Source of the DNA: Vandiemenella viatica
Lineage: Eukaryota > Arthropoda > Insecta > Orthoptera > Morabidae
DNA: 64,000 nt
Direction: 5' to 3'
Assembly (NCBI GenBank): GCA_031002005.1
Contig: JARYHS010011408.1
Span: forward strand, 220,389,473 to 220,453,472
In this document: positions 10,635 to 25,600 of the stretch, one piece after another
Layout: every line of letters begins with the position of its first letter
Position numbering within the stretch: position 1 is the first letter of the stretch
The notes under the pieces: model-generated
What the model was told of the DNA's origin: nothing
The model's database searches: none
What the model saw: the letters and a program-made list of their open reading frames with translations, nothing else
Made by a program: the position numbers and the translations under genes

Positions 10635-13600
10635 CTTAGAAGGAAAATACCATGAGTATGTTAAATCTCACAATAAACTAAATACAAGAATTATAGAGAG
10701 CCTTACCCAGCAACAAACTCGAGAGGAGTCCATGTTGAAAAATCTGCATTTGGCATCCATTTTCGATTCATTGGTGTGTCAAGAGTAACTGGAAGAATTG
10801 CCACTGCCAATGCTTTAGGAGGAAGACCACTGTTTTCGGCAGCCAAAGACTTTGTCAATTGATGAACTGCAGCTTTTGCCATTCCATATCCAATCATACC
10901 TAAAAATATAAACTGTACACTAGTAAAGATTTTAAAATACCAATAATAATTTTTTGAGGAAACTCTTCACAGAGTAAAAAAAGGTTCCGTAGCACAGAAA
11001 AGTGTTATTAGGATGCAGTGTCCAGTAAAACCAAGAACTTCTTTCAGACAACTTTAAAAAGCTCAATATCCTTACAATGACTTCACAGCATATATATTCT
11101 CTCATGGGTTTTGTCACAGACAATAATAATTTGTACAAAACACAAGTATCACTGTTATTAGTACAAAGAGGTGTTAATTATTCAGAAACACTTCTGTTTA
11201 ATCAACTTCCTAAAAGTATAAAACAATTTGTAAATAATAAAGAGATATTTAAAGAAGAATTGAGGGGCTTATCTTGCTGGCAACTACTACTCCATTTAAG
11301 AATTTGTACGAAAGAATTAAGTGCATCTTACACGACTTTTGCAAATTTCAGTTGTAAAAATTAATGTTTATTTATTTGTATCTTATAGCTCAGTGGATAA
11401 GGTACTTGCTTTCAAAAGTTCATGGTGCAGTCACAGACTAAAACCCGTGTGGAGACTGGACTTTTTAAGAATTGTGTTTGATCATATGAGCTACACCAGG
11501 ATATTCTGTGATTCGTATTCCTTGTTAAACTGCAGGTCCCAGAAGAAAGGAACTGGATGTCCTCCCTCTGATACAATTGCTTAATATGCCCCCTTCGTGA
11601 GGATACAACCGACCTCCAGTTTGTAGACTAACTTTGTTTTTAACATATAATAATTTTCTTTAACTATCATCCTATTATATAAAAAGCTAATCTGGAGTCT
11701 GCATACGTCGTCTATACCTACTGTAGCTATTGGCTGGAGAAATGTCACGTGCCAGCATCCTTCCGCCAATCAACAGCCACCATATTACATTCGTACCATC
11801 ATCTTGTTTTTCGTATATTTACAACTAGACGCAGAACTTCATGTAAGGAGAAGAGGATTCAATATTTATGCTATTTTATCTGTATCAGTTATAAGGACTA
11901 GGTTAAACCATAAATGTAGAATTTTTTTGGCAGACGGTAAGAAATAATGAAGTTTATTAAAAACTCGGAGAAACTTAATGCGAGATGTAGTAGTCAAATA
12001 AATAACAGTTATCCGTTTTCGAAATTATTGTCTCCGTCATCTAATGTAAAATGCATTTATTTATGTAAAATCCTAACCAAATACTCTGGTAATCTAACCA
12101 GAGTAACGGATTCATACAATGAAAGATATCATTAAAAATAACGTATTTGTTTCTCCTTATAAGCTTTTTCCATAATAAATTCCTACTACCATTATATATG
12201 ATACCCTTAGTTTTGATACATGTGTTAGCTATTAAATGAGATTTAAGATAACTTTTTTATTAGATTTAAATCATCAGGGATATGAGTATTTACTGTATAA
12301 GCGATGTGACATTCGCAATTCAACAACGATATTAGCAGTGAGCAGAGATATTAGAAATACGAAGAGCAGGGGAGAAAAAATTAATGCGAGGCAATTATAC
12401 TAAGTTACAATTAGTACATTTGTTTAAATTTACATATTGCTTTTTATTTATCTACGACCAGAAATTAATGTAAGGAGAAGGGTTTTCAATATGTACGCTA
12501 ATTTATCTGCATCAGTTGTAAGCACTAGGGCAGTGGTCCGCAACCGGTGTGCCGCGACAAGGTGAAAGGTGTGCCGCGAAATTTTACACAAAGACCGTTG
12601 ATGACCGCTACATTACGTGTTTCGGAAAGTACAGGAAGCTAGTTATAAAGCAGTCGAACTTATTGTAAAGCCCAAGAAATCATACAAAATAGTGAATCTG
12701 CTAGTGAAATTTCAATAATTCCTCTTTCTGCTGACACAATCAGTCCCCGACTTATTGATATGTCTCGTGAGATTGATGACATTGTGAAGGAAAAAATCAA
12801 CAACAGATCAACGAATCCACAGATATTAGCCGCCACGTACAACTTCTAGCTTACATTCGCTACATCGCTGGAGATATAATTGTAAGTAATTTCTTCTTTT
12901 GCTAAGAACTTCCAGAGCAAACTACTGTTGAACTATTTCGTTTGATTGATGAATATTTGCACCATAATGAATTAACATGAAAGCATTGTGTTAGTGTTTG
13001 TACAGACGGAGCGGCTGCAATGACAGACCCAGTGAAAGGATTTGCAGCTAAAGTACGCGAAGTAAATCCCAAGGTACGATGCGATCATTGTCTCATTCAC
13101 TGCGAAGCCATTGTTGCTAAGTCTCTGCCACCTTCTCTGAAACCATTTCTTCGTCGACGGATTTCTCCACGGACCAGCCACCTGTGTGCAATTACTTTAA
13201 TAGTAATATAAAGCTGCCTGATTATTAATTTTATTCAACTGTTATTTTTAACTATCATTGTTTACGTGTTAGGGGATTGTAAGGTGTGCCGCGAGATTTA
13301 TGGATATCCTTATGGTGTGCCGCAAGTAGGAAAAGGTTGCGGGCCACTGCACTAGGGCACAAGGTTAAACCGTAACCTAAGAATTTTTTTGGCACACTAT
13401 AAGAAACAATGAAGTTTAATAAAAACTTAGAGAATCGTACATACGTAATTGCGAAATGTATCAGTCAAATAAATAACAGTTATTAGTTTTGGAAATTATA
13501 GTCACCGTCATCTAACGTAAAATGCATTTAATTATGTCAAATCCTAACCAAGTGCTCTGATAATCTAACCAGAGTTACGTATTCATATAATGAAAGATAT

Positions 13601-16600
13601 CTTTAAAAACGACTTTCTCCTTATAAGCTTTTCCATAATAAATTCCTATTACCATTATATATGATACCCTTAGTATTTGATAAACGTGTTAGCTATTAAA
13701 TGAGATTTAAGATAACTTTATCAGCTCTATTCATAAATAGCAATTCTACAACGATATTCTTGCAGCCAAATAGTGGCAAGCAGAGATATCTCTGCTATTG
13801 GTAAATTCCAAATCTCATTCCAGCCTATGCTCAATTTTAATTTAATTAAAACTTTCTTTAATGTTGCTGCTTGATTAAACTTTATTTATTACAATTTATT
13901 TCCTTTTTACATATTTTACTGAACACTTTCGTTAGTGGTATTTGTTCACGTTTATCCGTTTTTGATATTATACTTTCCGTCATTTAAAGTAAAATAAAGT
14001 AAAGTAAATAAATCTTGATTACTGGAGAACGCGATTCCGCCAGGAATAGCCCTGGTAAAACGCAAGACTCCTCTAGAAATACTTTCCGAAATACATTTAA
14101 CTGTATTATGACGGTCCAGGCTGAAATACAACCTAATTCCTGCTTGAAAATAATGGTACGGGCTGTATTACAACGGAATTACTACTTGAAAATAATATGT
14201 CTTGCGATTGACTACAGCAGTATAATGACGTCATTACAGAATGTTATTTTGGCGGAATCACGATCTCCAGTAGATCCGATCGTTATTCATTTTTCCTCAC
14301 AAGCTTTTCCTGAATAAATTCCTACCACCACCATAGGTGATACCCATCATTATTCATATGAGGGTAATAGAAGTTATGACTTTCGAACGCGATATTAATG
14401 GAGGTTGTGGTTAAGTTGACCAGAATCGCAACTGACACATTTTGTTACAGCATAATTCACTCTGAAATTAGTTTTACAAACCAATTAAACTGCTTTCAGA
14501 AGCACCATGTTACTAAAGGTATTAATTAATGCGGGTGGAAGTAGTTCCATATTAAATGTGCTGAATTGTGCCTGGACCAGGAGTAAAACTGATATTACAT
14601 GGATAGCAAAAGATTTTGGGAGTCCTAATTTGATTTAATTTCATTGGTTCTTTACTTCCGGTGTCATTAATTCAGTAGAAGTTACTACTGCATGGCTATG
14701 TGAACTGCAAATGAAATATGTAGAACATTGCATAATCAAGGCCATTAGCATTATGTAATATCAATTCTGTATAATTAACCAACTGCAAAAAATGAACTTC
14801 CAGAATATTGCGTTCAAACCGTCATTTTTGATGGGTTCGAAGCTAGTACTGTATATTTATAAAGTAACAATGACATGTTTCACGTCCCAGAGGTCCTTCC
14901 TTCCTCATCAGGCATCTATGGAACAAAAGTAAAAGAAATATATGGAAAGAATTAACTATGACAAAAGTTTCGTAATATAATCATTATTGGTTGAGAAAAA
15001 GGTGTTAAGGATGGGATGCCTGGCATTCCAAAGGAATACACTACACACACCTGAAGCTTGCGGGTAGTATCATCCACCTCTGATTCTTCACAATGTTGTG
15101 GATCATCCAGGACATTGTACCTTCCCGATCCAGTGTAACGGCACCTTGATGCATACAGCCACACTGTCAGGTTGCAAGGAATATGTAATGTCAATAAATC
15201 ACTGCACTTTTACTTTCTCCAAATGAAGTGGAAAAGAGTATTATCATAATACAAAAATTAAGGATCACAACTACTGCCAAATAACTGCGTACTTTTAAGA
15301 AAGCATCACGCTAACGAAATGTGGTATGTCAATTTATATTGTCTTACAACCTGATGACAGTTTCCATTAGACACACATTCTGCCTGTGTAGTAGTCGGAC
15401 CTACAGTTTAATGTGGATCCTGAAACATGGAACATCTTAGTGTATTTTATGTGATCAAGCTCAACTCTAAAATGGCTGGCCCCTTATCAATAAGCAATGA
15501 TGGCATCGTCTCTAAAAGGAGCTCTTCTTTCCATCTGACAGTGTTTTTAACATATTCCTTAAAGCTTGTTCTTCATAAAAAGTGTGTCAAATATACCGAA
15601 TAGCTATAATAGAAATAAATGCATTGATAGATTTTGTTAACATGCCTCAGTGAATAGTCTGTAGTAGACATTTTTGACTGACCCCTACAGGATTCTTCAT
15701 TGAAGATGACAAGGTTGATATGATCCCCGGACCAATAACATTCATAGTCATTACATTAGGAAAATGGCAGGTGGATCATAGATAGGCAACTACCAAGATA
15801 TATATGTATATATACGAGGGCGGTTTGAAAAGTTCTCGGAATCACCGCTAGATGTCAGTGCTAGAGCAACGAGGTTCCCGCACAATAATCACACATCCTT
15901 TGTGAGTGAACACGTGGCGCATCAGTGCTCTAGCTGCAGGAGTGTGGTAGTGACGACTCTTAGTTGTTGTTCCCGTGTAATGATTTGTGACAATGGAAAA
16001 AACTGAGATTCAAGCAGTGATTAAATACTTTGTAAAGAAAGGTATGAAAGCAAAGGAAATTCATGCCGACTTTCAGAATACACTAGGGGACTCTGCTCCT
16101 TCATTTTCAACTGTTGCCGAATGGACTAGCGAGTTTAAATTTGGTCAGGAGAGCTTGGATGATGATCCATGTAGTGGACGGCCAAAAAGTGCTACGACCC
16201 CATAATTTATCGCAAAAGTGCATAAAATGGTCATGGAGGATCGTCGACTGAAAGTGCGGGAGATTGCTGAAGCTGTAGGGATGTCTTCTGAACGGGTATA
16301 TTATATTTTAACCGAAGAATTGGGTATGAAAAAATTATCCGTAAGATGGGTGCCGTGGCTCTTGACACTGGACGATAAACACACCAGACTGGAAATGTTC
16401 GAACAAAGTCTGGCCCGTTTTCAGAGCAACCAACAAGATTTTTTGCGCCGGTTTGTGACTACAGATGAAACTTGGGTCTACTACTATACCCCAGAGACAA
16501 AACAGCAGTCAAAGCAGTGGAAACATGCTGATTCACCATCACCAAAGAAAGCAAAGGCAGTGCGTTCGGCCGGGAAGGTCATGGTCTCAGTTTTCTGCAA

Positions 16601-19600
16601 AAGGCATTCTGCTGATAGATTATCTTCCTACTGGCCAAACAATCACGGGGCATACTATGCAAACCTCCTAAACCAATTACAGGAAAAGATACACGAAAGA
16701 AGGCCTGGTTTGGCAAGGAAAAACATCATCTTTCATCAGGACAACGCTTCACCGCACAAAAGTGTTATTGCCATAGCAAAACTTCATGAACTGAGGTACG
16801 AATTGTTGCCACTTCAACCTTAATAACCTGATTTGGCACCATCAGACTTTCATCTATTCCCCAAGCTGAAAAATTTCCTCAGTGGACGGAGATTTTCTAC
16901 AAGGGAAGAACTGACAGTGGAATTGGAGAGGTATTTTGCAGGCCTCTAGGAATCTAATTTTCGAGATGGGATCAATGCATTGGAACATCGCTGGACCAAA
17001 TGCATTAGTCTACAGGGAGACTATGTTGAAAAATAAAAGCAGTTCCAACGAGGTAAGATACTTAATTCTAATACATTCCGAGAAATCTGACTCCGCTTGG
17101 TATCTCACTTCTTACTTCAGCACGAATAATGCTGTTGCTGAAATATTGTGCTTTTTGTGTGTGCGTTTTTTGTGTTCGTCGTCCCAGCAGCCTTCATCTT
17201 AGGTAAGTTTTGGGTCATATTTCCCTATCCATCCTTAGTTTTATTGCCTTAAAGCATTTTTCTGCTCATTGTTATTATTGTTGGTTTTTTTAGGGCATGT
17301 CGACATTGAGGTCATTAGCACCTCATTGTTATTATTATTTATATATATAACAACAATGAACAGTAAAATGGGTCATAGGGATATAAGGATAACGAAATGA
17401 ACCACCACTTACCTTAGATTATGGTTTCGTGGGGTGAACACACAAAAAACACAAGCACAGGAAAAACAATATTTTGGGACTTGGCCCTTCATCAATAGGT
17501 GAACATCACGGAGGAAGGGAGGTGCAGGATACAGTCTCACAGAATGAGCGTTAGTCAGGAACACGGTAGGAGGCAAATTCAAACAGAGGACAGAGAGAGG
17601 GTGACAGTGAATTGGATCTAGTAGATGAGCAATGCAAAGAGTGCAGAATAATACATTAAAATGTTCATAACATTTGAGAAAGTAAAAGTAAATAAGAAAA
17701 CAATAATAAAAAAAGGGAATCTATGCAAATAAACATCACTTCTGGTATGTGGTAGTTCAATACAGACAGTGGGCATGGAGGTAAGGAGAGGACAGAGGTA
17801 AGGAAAGGTACTGACTGGGTATTACCTCAAATTGAGACCAGGAGACTACCTTGTGCCTAGTTTGTATTGGTAGGCAAGTTCCCACCTTCTGAGTTCTGAG
17901 CTGTTGTTGGGGAGGACTCAAAGTACGGACCGTGAAACGAATTAAAATTATTAGTGTAATGGGAGATTAGAATTATTTTTATTACGAAATTACAGAAACA
18001 CTCATAAAGAGATTATTTTGGAAAAGTGTGTTTGCAAGACAGATTGAATGCAACTCTTCCTTAGCTGCGCCGTACACACCCTGACTAGTAAGAAAGCAGC
18101 ATGAGCGGCATGGTCCTGTGGTTAGCATTCTAGGTTGCTGAAGGGGCGGTTCTTCGTTCGAATCCAAGAATTTCATATTTTTTTAAATTTATTTTTATTT
18201 CCTTTATAAACGTTCTGAACCTACACATTGCTTATGCATAGAATATATACTTGTTTCTTTCCAAACTGCGTCAGGTAATAACATACTCCTAACAAAGTAT
18301 CCAATGTTTCTTAACCAACTGCCAACGTAAATATGAACGCTTCTGTGGCGGCAACAGTGAAAGAAAACTACTCGGGTTTCTAGCTGCGCCGAAATCACAT
18401 TGTCTGCCCCTTTTCAAACGGCACATAGAAAAAGTAAGGTGTCCCAATCATTTATAGATAAAGAAATAAATTTTATTTAATACATTCACCGTTTTAAAGG
18501 TTCAGCAAGTATCTATTACCATTTTGGAACACGCATTTGTAGACGGTGTGACAATTTATGAATGACCGGGCGTGGTCAGAAAAGCGGTGACACTCTGTCC
18601 TCTCATTTGGGAGGACATAGGTTGGAATCCTCGTTCGGCCATGAAGATTTGGGGTTTCGAAGGTTTCCACAAATCACTCCATATGAAAATCGGAATGGTT
18701 CCTTTAAAAGGGCATTGCCGAAATCCTTGCCACTACTCCTATCCCGCCTCTCGGGATGGAATTCGGCCGCGGCCTTCTAAAAGAATCATCCCAGCATTTG
18801 CCTGGAGTTATTTGGGGAAACCATAGATAACCCATATCTGGATGGCCGATCGGGGATTCGAACCAGTCTCCTCTCGAATGCAAGGCCAGAGCGTTACCAC
18901 TCACCCAATACACTCGGTTTTCCAGTCTTTAGACATTATCAACCTTACTTAACCGGAAGACTGCGATTGTTTGAATTCTTGAGGTTTAGGCGATTTTGGA
19001 GTTGATTATCATGGGTGACGAAACATGAGCGTTCAACTTTACACCTGAGACTAAAGAACAATCACATGAGCAGCAACACCCTTCTTCGCTAAATGCTGGT
19101 GTTTCTTTACGCTATTATACTGTAGTAATTCCAAACAAAGAATAACGCAGTAAATTTCATGCCTCATTAAGTAATGAGTATTTAACCCTTGTATTTATCA
19201 AATCACAATGCTGTAAAGCACATAAATTGTATACAGAAACTATTAACAGAATCGTAGAAAACTTGCTCTATTAGTTCAGTCATCCTGATCGTAAAGAAAC
19301 CAACCTATATGGAACTTCCTGTCTGCACACATCACAGGCATCCTTAGGTCCGCTTCCATATCAACTAAAAATTAAGATTTCAACGATTCATGACTTGCCA
19401 ATCCTTTGGTCCGTTTATAGATGGATTTATGGATGACGTGAAAAGCAGAAATAAGAAAAGAAATTATCCCTAATAAAATAAGAATTAATGTTTCTTTAGG
19501 GTAAAGGCGATAAATCTGAATAAAATGTAACATCCCGTCTACTCTTTGCTATGCTTGAAACCAATCTAAGTTACTTTCCAAACATTAATATTAGTTTTAA

Positions 19601-22600
19601 TAATATGACGTTAGAAAAGGAATCAGTTATAAGTGGCATTGGTTGAAATATCTGGCCAATCAGACACTTCAGAGGGCGGAGGTAAGTCACATATCTGGCA
19701 CCTAACTTTAATTTTATATTCTGCAACTTGACGAAATGAATCATCTGAAATATAGAAGGCCCTTGATTCAACATCTACCAACAGGATGCCGTCATGGGAG
19801 GTGTCGAGATGGGCTACAGTTTCCTGTGACATTGTGCTGTGTTGCTGCACTATCCAAAAATAAAGTGATAACCGCTGGCCACATTTAATGATAAAGACTG
19901 TACATAGAGACAATAGTTTAAGGCAGATTTTACAGAAGACAAATTATATATGGCCTCAACACAATTATTTTTAAGGTTCAGGCAGCACTTTGACCTGTCA
20001 ACTGCTATGAACTCAACAACTGCTATTAGCAAGCAGTTTAGTTAGTTTCATAGGATTCCTGAACCAATAACATGTAAAGTAATTATGCAAAATCAGAAAT
20101 CTTTTATAAGTGCACCATACTTCAAAGTATGTCTACCAGAGAATGCGATTCCACTACATCACTGGTCTGCATTCATCGATCACAAGACGTATTATTTTCA
20201 AGCAGTAATTAAGTTGTACTACACCCTGGACCAGTATGACTCCTCTAAAAGTTCCTCACGAAGTATTTATAGCAGTGTCTTGGATTTTATTACATAAGAG
20301 TATTGTGACGCCAATTACTTGCAGAATTGCAATCTCCAGTAAACCCATAACTATACTGGAGGTGGCATTTATGACAGCTTGTTGCAGAAAAATAAATATG
20401 TCACAATAGCTGAACTTGAACCTACCATCAATTTTGATTCATGGAAGAAGTTAGTCTACCAGAGATTGCGATTCCACTACAACATCATCCACCAACGATG
20501 TCATAATATTGCAGTAGTCAATTGCAAGACGTATTACTTTCAAGCAGTGATTCTATTGTAATACAGCCTAAAGCATTTTTTTTTTTAAATCAGAATTTAA
20601 GTTTTTGTTGTGTTTATTTTATGATCATTAAGGTGGAAAAGGATTGGGGACAAGGAACAGGAAGGAACTTGGCCATGGTCTTTTAAATAAGTATCCCAGC
20701 ATTCACCTGGAGCGATTTGGATAAACTGTGGAAAACTCTAATCTGCATGGTTGGACAGGGATTCGAACCCACGTCCTCCCGAATGAGAGGCCAGAGTGTT
20801 AATTGCTCACTCACCATGCTCGGTAATTAAGTTTTAATACATTCTGGACCAGCATGATACCATTAAATGTACTTCTGAAAGAATTTAGAGTGGTGTCTTG
20901 TGTTTGACTCTGCAGTATTATCATGGCAATCCTCAATTCCTTACGGAATCGCAATCTCCAGTAATCCCGAAGAAGTTGCACAGGGCCCACTAGAACTAAC
21001 AAGAGCTTTGCAAAGCAAATTCAATATAAACCATCCTACCTGGAGTTGCTCCCAATGCCGGTTTAGCACCTGGTAGTGATATCATTCCCCCCTCTTTCAA
21101 ATACTTAGCAGCAACAGAGGTAGCAATTGTAGAACTCCACACGCTTTGACGCCACATTAAATCAGCATTCTTGACAAATTCTGGTTGGAAAAAAATTCCT
21201 GCATTTCAATATTTATTCAAAATTACGGAGATATCTGCATGTTTATATTTGTGAACACTCATGTTCTGCATTAAATTCATTACAATAAGCCACAACTTGC
21301 AGAGTATCACAAAACAATTACCAGGAGATGCTGCATTCCCGCCAGCCCAGCCACCAGCCACACAGATCACAGCATCAATCTTCTCACCATTTAGAATGCT
21401 TCCAACTGTCTGCAACACATGTGACTCCTGAAATGTTTCAAAATAAATTATTAACAAGAGATGTCTTATTTCTTGATACATTTAATTGGCAAGAACTTAA
21501 AAAAAAATATTTTCTGTTTGAAACCAATATATGTTACCATAAAAAAATACCGCGAAGAAAAGTATCTTAGCTTTTGTATAATTGTTCAGTTTTTGAAATA
21601 AAGTAACAAATACTATGCGATCAAGGACATTTGTAAGACTTTCAAAGTAAAATTTGGGACTCCTTGCTCTCTTATTTTTTAATTACTATTCATTTAATGA
21701 ATGCAGTATTTATTTTGATATTGTATGGGATCACATCAAGGAAAGAAAGAATTGTAAATTTACTGTCTTAAAAGTTCTGATGCTGGTATTACATTAAAGG
21801 TTGGAAAACTTCTTTGGAAAACTTTCCAGAGATTGCTCAAGCATAAGTTAAATTACACCCTAATTTGCTTTTCAAAAGTAAATTTCTTGGGATAAAATGA
21901 CTTTAAATTGCGACAGAATACATAGGGTGAGAGTTGTTTGGGTGAATGTAATGCAGAAAAAAAGAAAAAAACATGGAACTAACAATCGGTTTCATGGTGC
22001 TGTAGAATTTTCTCTAGCAATAGATCAAAAATGCAAGAACAGAAGAAGTTACACGGGCAGCTGGAGACAACAGGAAGCGCACAATCTATAACTAGGGAAA
22101 TATGGTCACTGAAAATAAGATAATGGGGATCAAAATAATAACAAGAATATTGAGTAAGGACAGGATAAGCAAACTTATCACCCGCTAATAATGAAGGCAG
22201 GAGGACAACAACAAACACACAGATTAAAACAATTTACAATAGAGTGTGTAAATCTTTGCATGTTTGTCATTGGTTTTGCTGTTTCTGTGGTGTAAAACCA
22301 CAAAGTTCAAACCTGAGTGTATGTGTATTTCTTAACACAGGAAGTTCCTGCCAGCCAAATTGCATACTTCTCCCCGTTTCTGCGCCATTTATAGTTTTCA
22401 TTAAGGAGTCATGATTTGTTGTTTTCGACCAGATGCTACTGAAACCCTCTAAACCACATTTGGAAGATGAGCCTTGTTTGTTTTCAAAATATTTGGATAA
22501 GCTCAATAGAAGCCACCATCAGTTGAATCATGAGATTTAATTTGTGGATAATGCTTTGTTTATAGTTTATTTTCCTTCTTTGAGAATGTCTAGAATGTAG

Positions 22601-25600
22601 AATTTGTGTTAGATTACAAGGAACAAAGTAGTTCTAAACATAGTGTTTAGCAAACAATCACTCTTTATATCCACAACATGAATATCTTAGGGAAAAAGAT
22701 GTTTATAACAAATGGTTAATATCATATAAACTTTTTAACAATTGAAGAAATAATACTTCAAAATTCTCCTCTTCCTTTCCACCATCAGCTTCTTTTTATA
22801 TTAGTAGCATGCATAGCAATTTTCAGATATTTTACAGGACACAATAGCAAATATTTTTGGCTACAATTCCTAGTCAAAGTGAACTGTATGGAGATTTTTT
22901 TATTGATTTTTCGTTTAAAGAAAGTATTTTGTACATATTTACTCAGTGCAGTTTACACAGTAATTTACTCCTCAATGATATTAGAGTAATGAAAAGTGTT
23001 TACCCCAATGGCTATCAAAATGACTGAAAAATCAACCCAATTCCACTGGCTTGTATGACAAACTTCTGACATCTTTAGTGATATCCAGAGGGAACAACTG
23101 CTTTAAATTTTATTGTAATTTTAGCAGCGAAGCAGACACCAAAGTTATCGACCCCTTCTTTTTGATGTAGCTGAGGATATACAACAAAACAACGGCCTTC
23201 AGTGAAGCAAAGCTGAAAACAAACCAATGGTTTTAATTTGAGATCTCTTATCTAATCCAGGATGTGGTACCACCCGGAACAGGAAAAAATCACTTGTAAT
23301 TGCACAAAACAGTAAACCCTTATAGAGGAAAAAATTAACATAGAAGTGGCAAAAATTCAAATTTGCTAGTCAAATTTCCATAGAGTAATGACACTTCCAG
23401 TTAACCAAAAAGTGCAATGCACCACTTGAAAGTCTGTTCTGTTTAGCAGAATCAATGACAATCATATGATCCCGGTCCCAATAAGGTTACTAAAATAATT
23501 AGAAGTTATAAAGAATCAATAGTAGTTTTCTTATGCAATAAGAATGAAAAAAATATGCTGTTTTTCCAAGTTTGTTCTTCAAATAAGTAAAAAGAGTAAT
23601 CACACGAAAAACTGCAATATTCAAGGGAAGATAGATATGATCCCTGGGCCAATGATATTCGTAGTATAAATGCTTGGATACAAAAATTCCCAATTTATAG
23701 TGTTTTTTCAACCCCTGCAATAGATATTGTGTACAACTGCCTCTTTGTTGTCCAAAGTTACAGATAAATCATATACAGTAATACCCCGCTTTACGCGAGG
23801 GATATGTTCCGCAAAAAATCGCGTTAATTGAAATTCGCGTATATCGGGGTTTACAATTAAACACAGTCAAAAGTTCATGCAAAAACATACAAATCATTTG
23901 AATCAATCACTTTAATTCTAAGAACCTTTATGCAGTATTACAATTTTTTTTAACGGAAAAATACATCTATTGTTTTTTGAGTAGCATTTCTTTTACGTTC
24001 TTGTAATATACGTTCATAACACCCAACGCTGTTTTTAATTGTTTGACACACGGTCATCATCACTATCTATGCTCTGCAATATGTCCAAACCTGAATAAAT
24101 TTTTGAAAGAGCACTTTGGATTCCGCTTGAAGATAAAACTCTCTCTTCTACTTGTTCTTCCTCATCGTTTATGGCATTATTATGTAACTCGGCCAGATCT
24201 TCATTGCTGAGAAGTTCGTCGTGAGTTGCTACAAGTTCTTCAAGATCTTCTACCGCAACATCTTCAAGTTCAGACCCCTCAACCATTGCAGCAATGTCTC
24301 CAAGCACATGTCGGTGCATTTGGACAATTCTTCTACGTGATTCCACTACATCTGGCCAAAGATTACGCCACACCCCGTTCATACAACTCTTTTTAACTTC
24401 TTTCCGAGACTCGTCTATGTTGTGAATAGCCTTCATGATGTTGTATGACTTCCACCACTCTCCATAGACTGTCTTCCTTCCCCGTCGGTTTCATGATTTA
24501 GTTGGCTAGGCTAAAAGTGCGGTGATGGTAATAAGCTTTGAAGTTTGCTATTGCTTCCTGGTCCATATTGACGTTTTGTTTGGTGGAAGGAACTTCACGT
24601 ACACTTTTAAGTCTCTCAGTGTATCAAGTGAGGTTGGATGTCCTGGGGCATTGTCTAAGAATAATATAACCTTACGTTCAAGCCCATTTCTGTCACAGTA
24701 GGATTTAACGGACCGGCAAAAAACTATTAGAATACCAATCTTGAAAAACTTCCCGTGTAACCCACACCTTTCTGTTGGACCGCCACACGACTGGTAGGCT
24801 TGTCCTGTCTGTTCCTCGCATTGCGCGGGGTGTTTCTGAATGGTAAACCAGTAAAGGTTTCAGTTTGAAATCACCAGTGGCATTACCACCCAGCAGAAGT
24901 TTTAGTCGATCTTTCGTAGCTTTGAAACCGCTGGCTTGACGTTCTTCTTTAGAAATGAATGTTCGAGATGGCATTTTTTCCCAGTAAAGCCCGGTCTCAT
25001 CAACATTGAAGATGAGACAAACAGGAATATTTTCTCGTGCTCGAAATCTTGAAACTTGTCTGGAAACTCAGCTGCAGCTTGAGTGTCCGCACTGGCAGCC
25101 TCACCTGTTATCTGGATATTGTGGAGATTGGAACGCTGCTTGAACCGATGAAACCAGCCTCTGCTGGCAGCAAAAGTCAGAGTGGAAGTCAACTTCTTCT
25201 CTCTTTAACATCTCATACAAAGATTTTGCTTTTGTGCATATGAGATCTTGACTCAGTGGTGTGTTCTTCTTATTTAAATATTCGATCCAGACTGCTAGCA
25301 ACTTCTCCATTCTTTCTAGGATAGAAGATCTCGAACGAGAAAGTTTTGTTGCACTTATAGGTGAACTTTCGCTGGAAAGTTTAATTTTTTCCCAATTTTT
25401 AAAAATCGTTCTCACAGTCGATTCTGACAGACCAAAATCTCTGCCAACAATTGTTGCTTTGCCTCTATTTTCCATTCTTCTTATCACCTTCATCTTCAAT
25501 TCCAAAGTTACGCTTTTACGCTCTTTTTTCTTCATATGCGGCATTTTTAATGTACCGTGTGGTGGGTGCCTTGGTGGGCAAACCACGTTACAATTATCTT

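Larger units (their letters stand above)
12425..13725. repeat. Tandem duplication, unit 2, split by a hAT element
   Basis: Second copy of the 11812-12280 unit, interrupted at 12531-13349 by a hAT transposon that duplicated cactaggg. Removing the insertion restores collinearity with unit 1, so the hAT arrived after the duplication. Confidence 0.75.

Noticed and set aside
11386..11460. tRNA-like stretch (tatagctcagtggataaggt)
   Set aside because: The A-box-like word is good but there is no matching B box at the right distance and no cloverleaf by eye. Not called as a tRNA gene or SINE.
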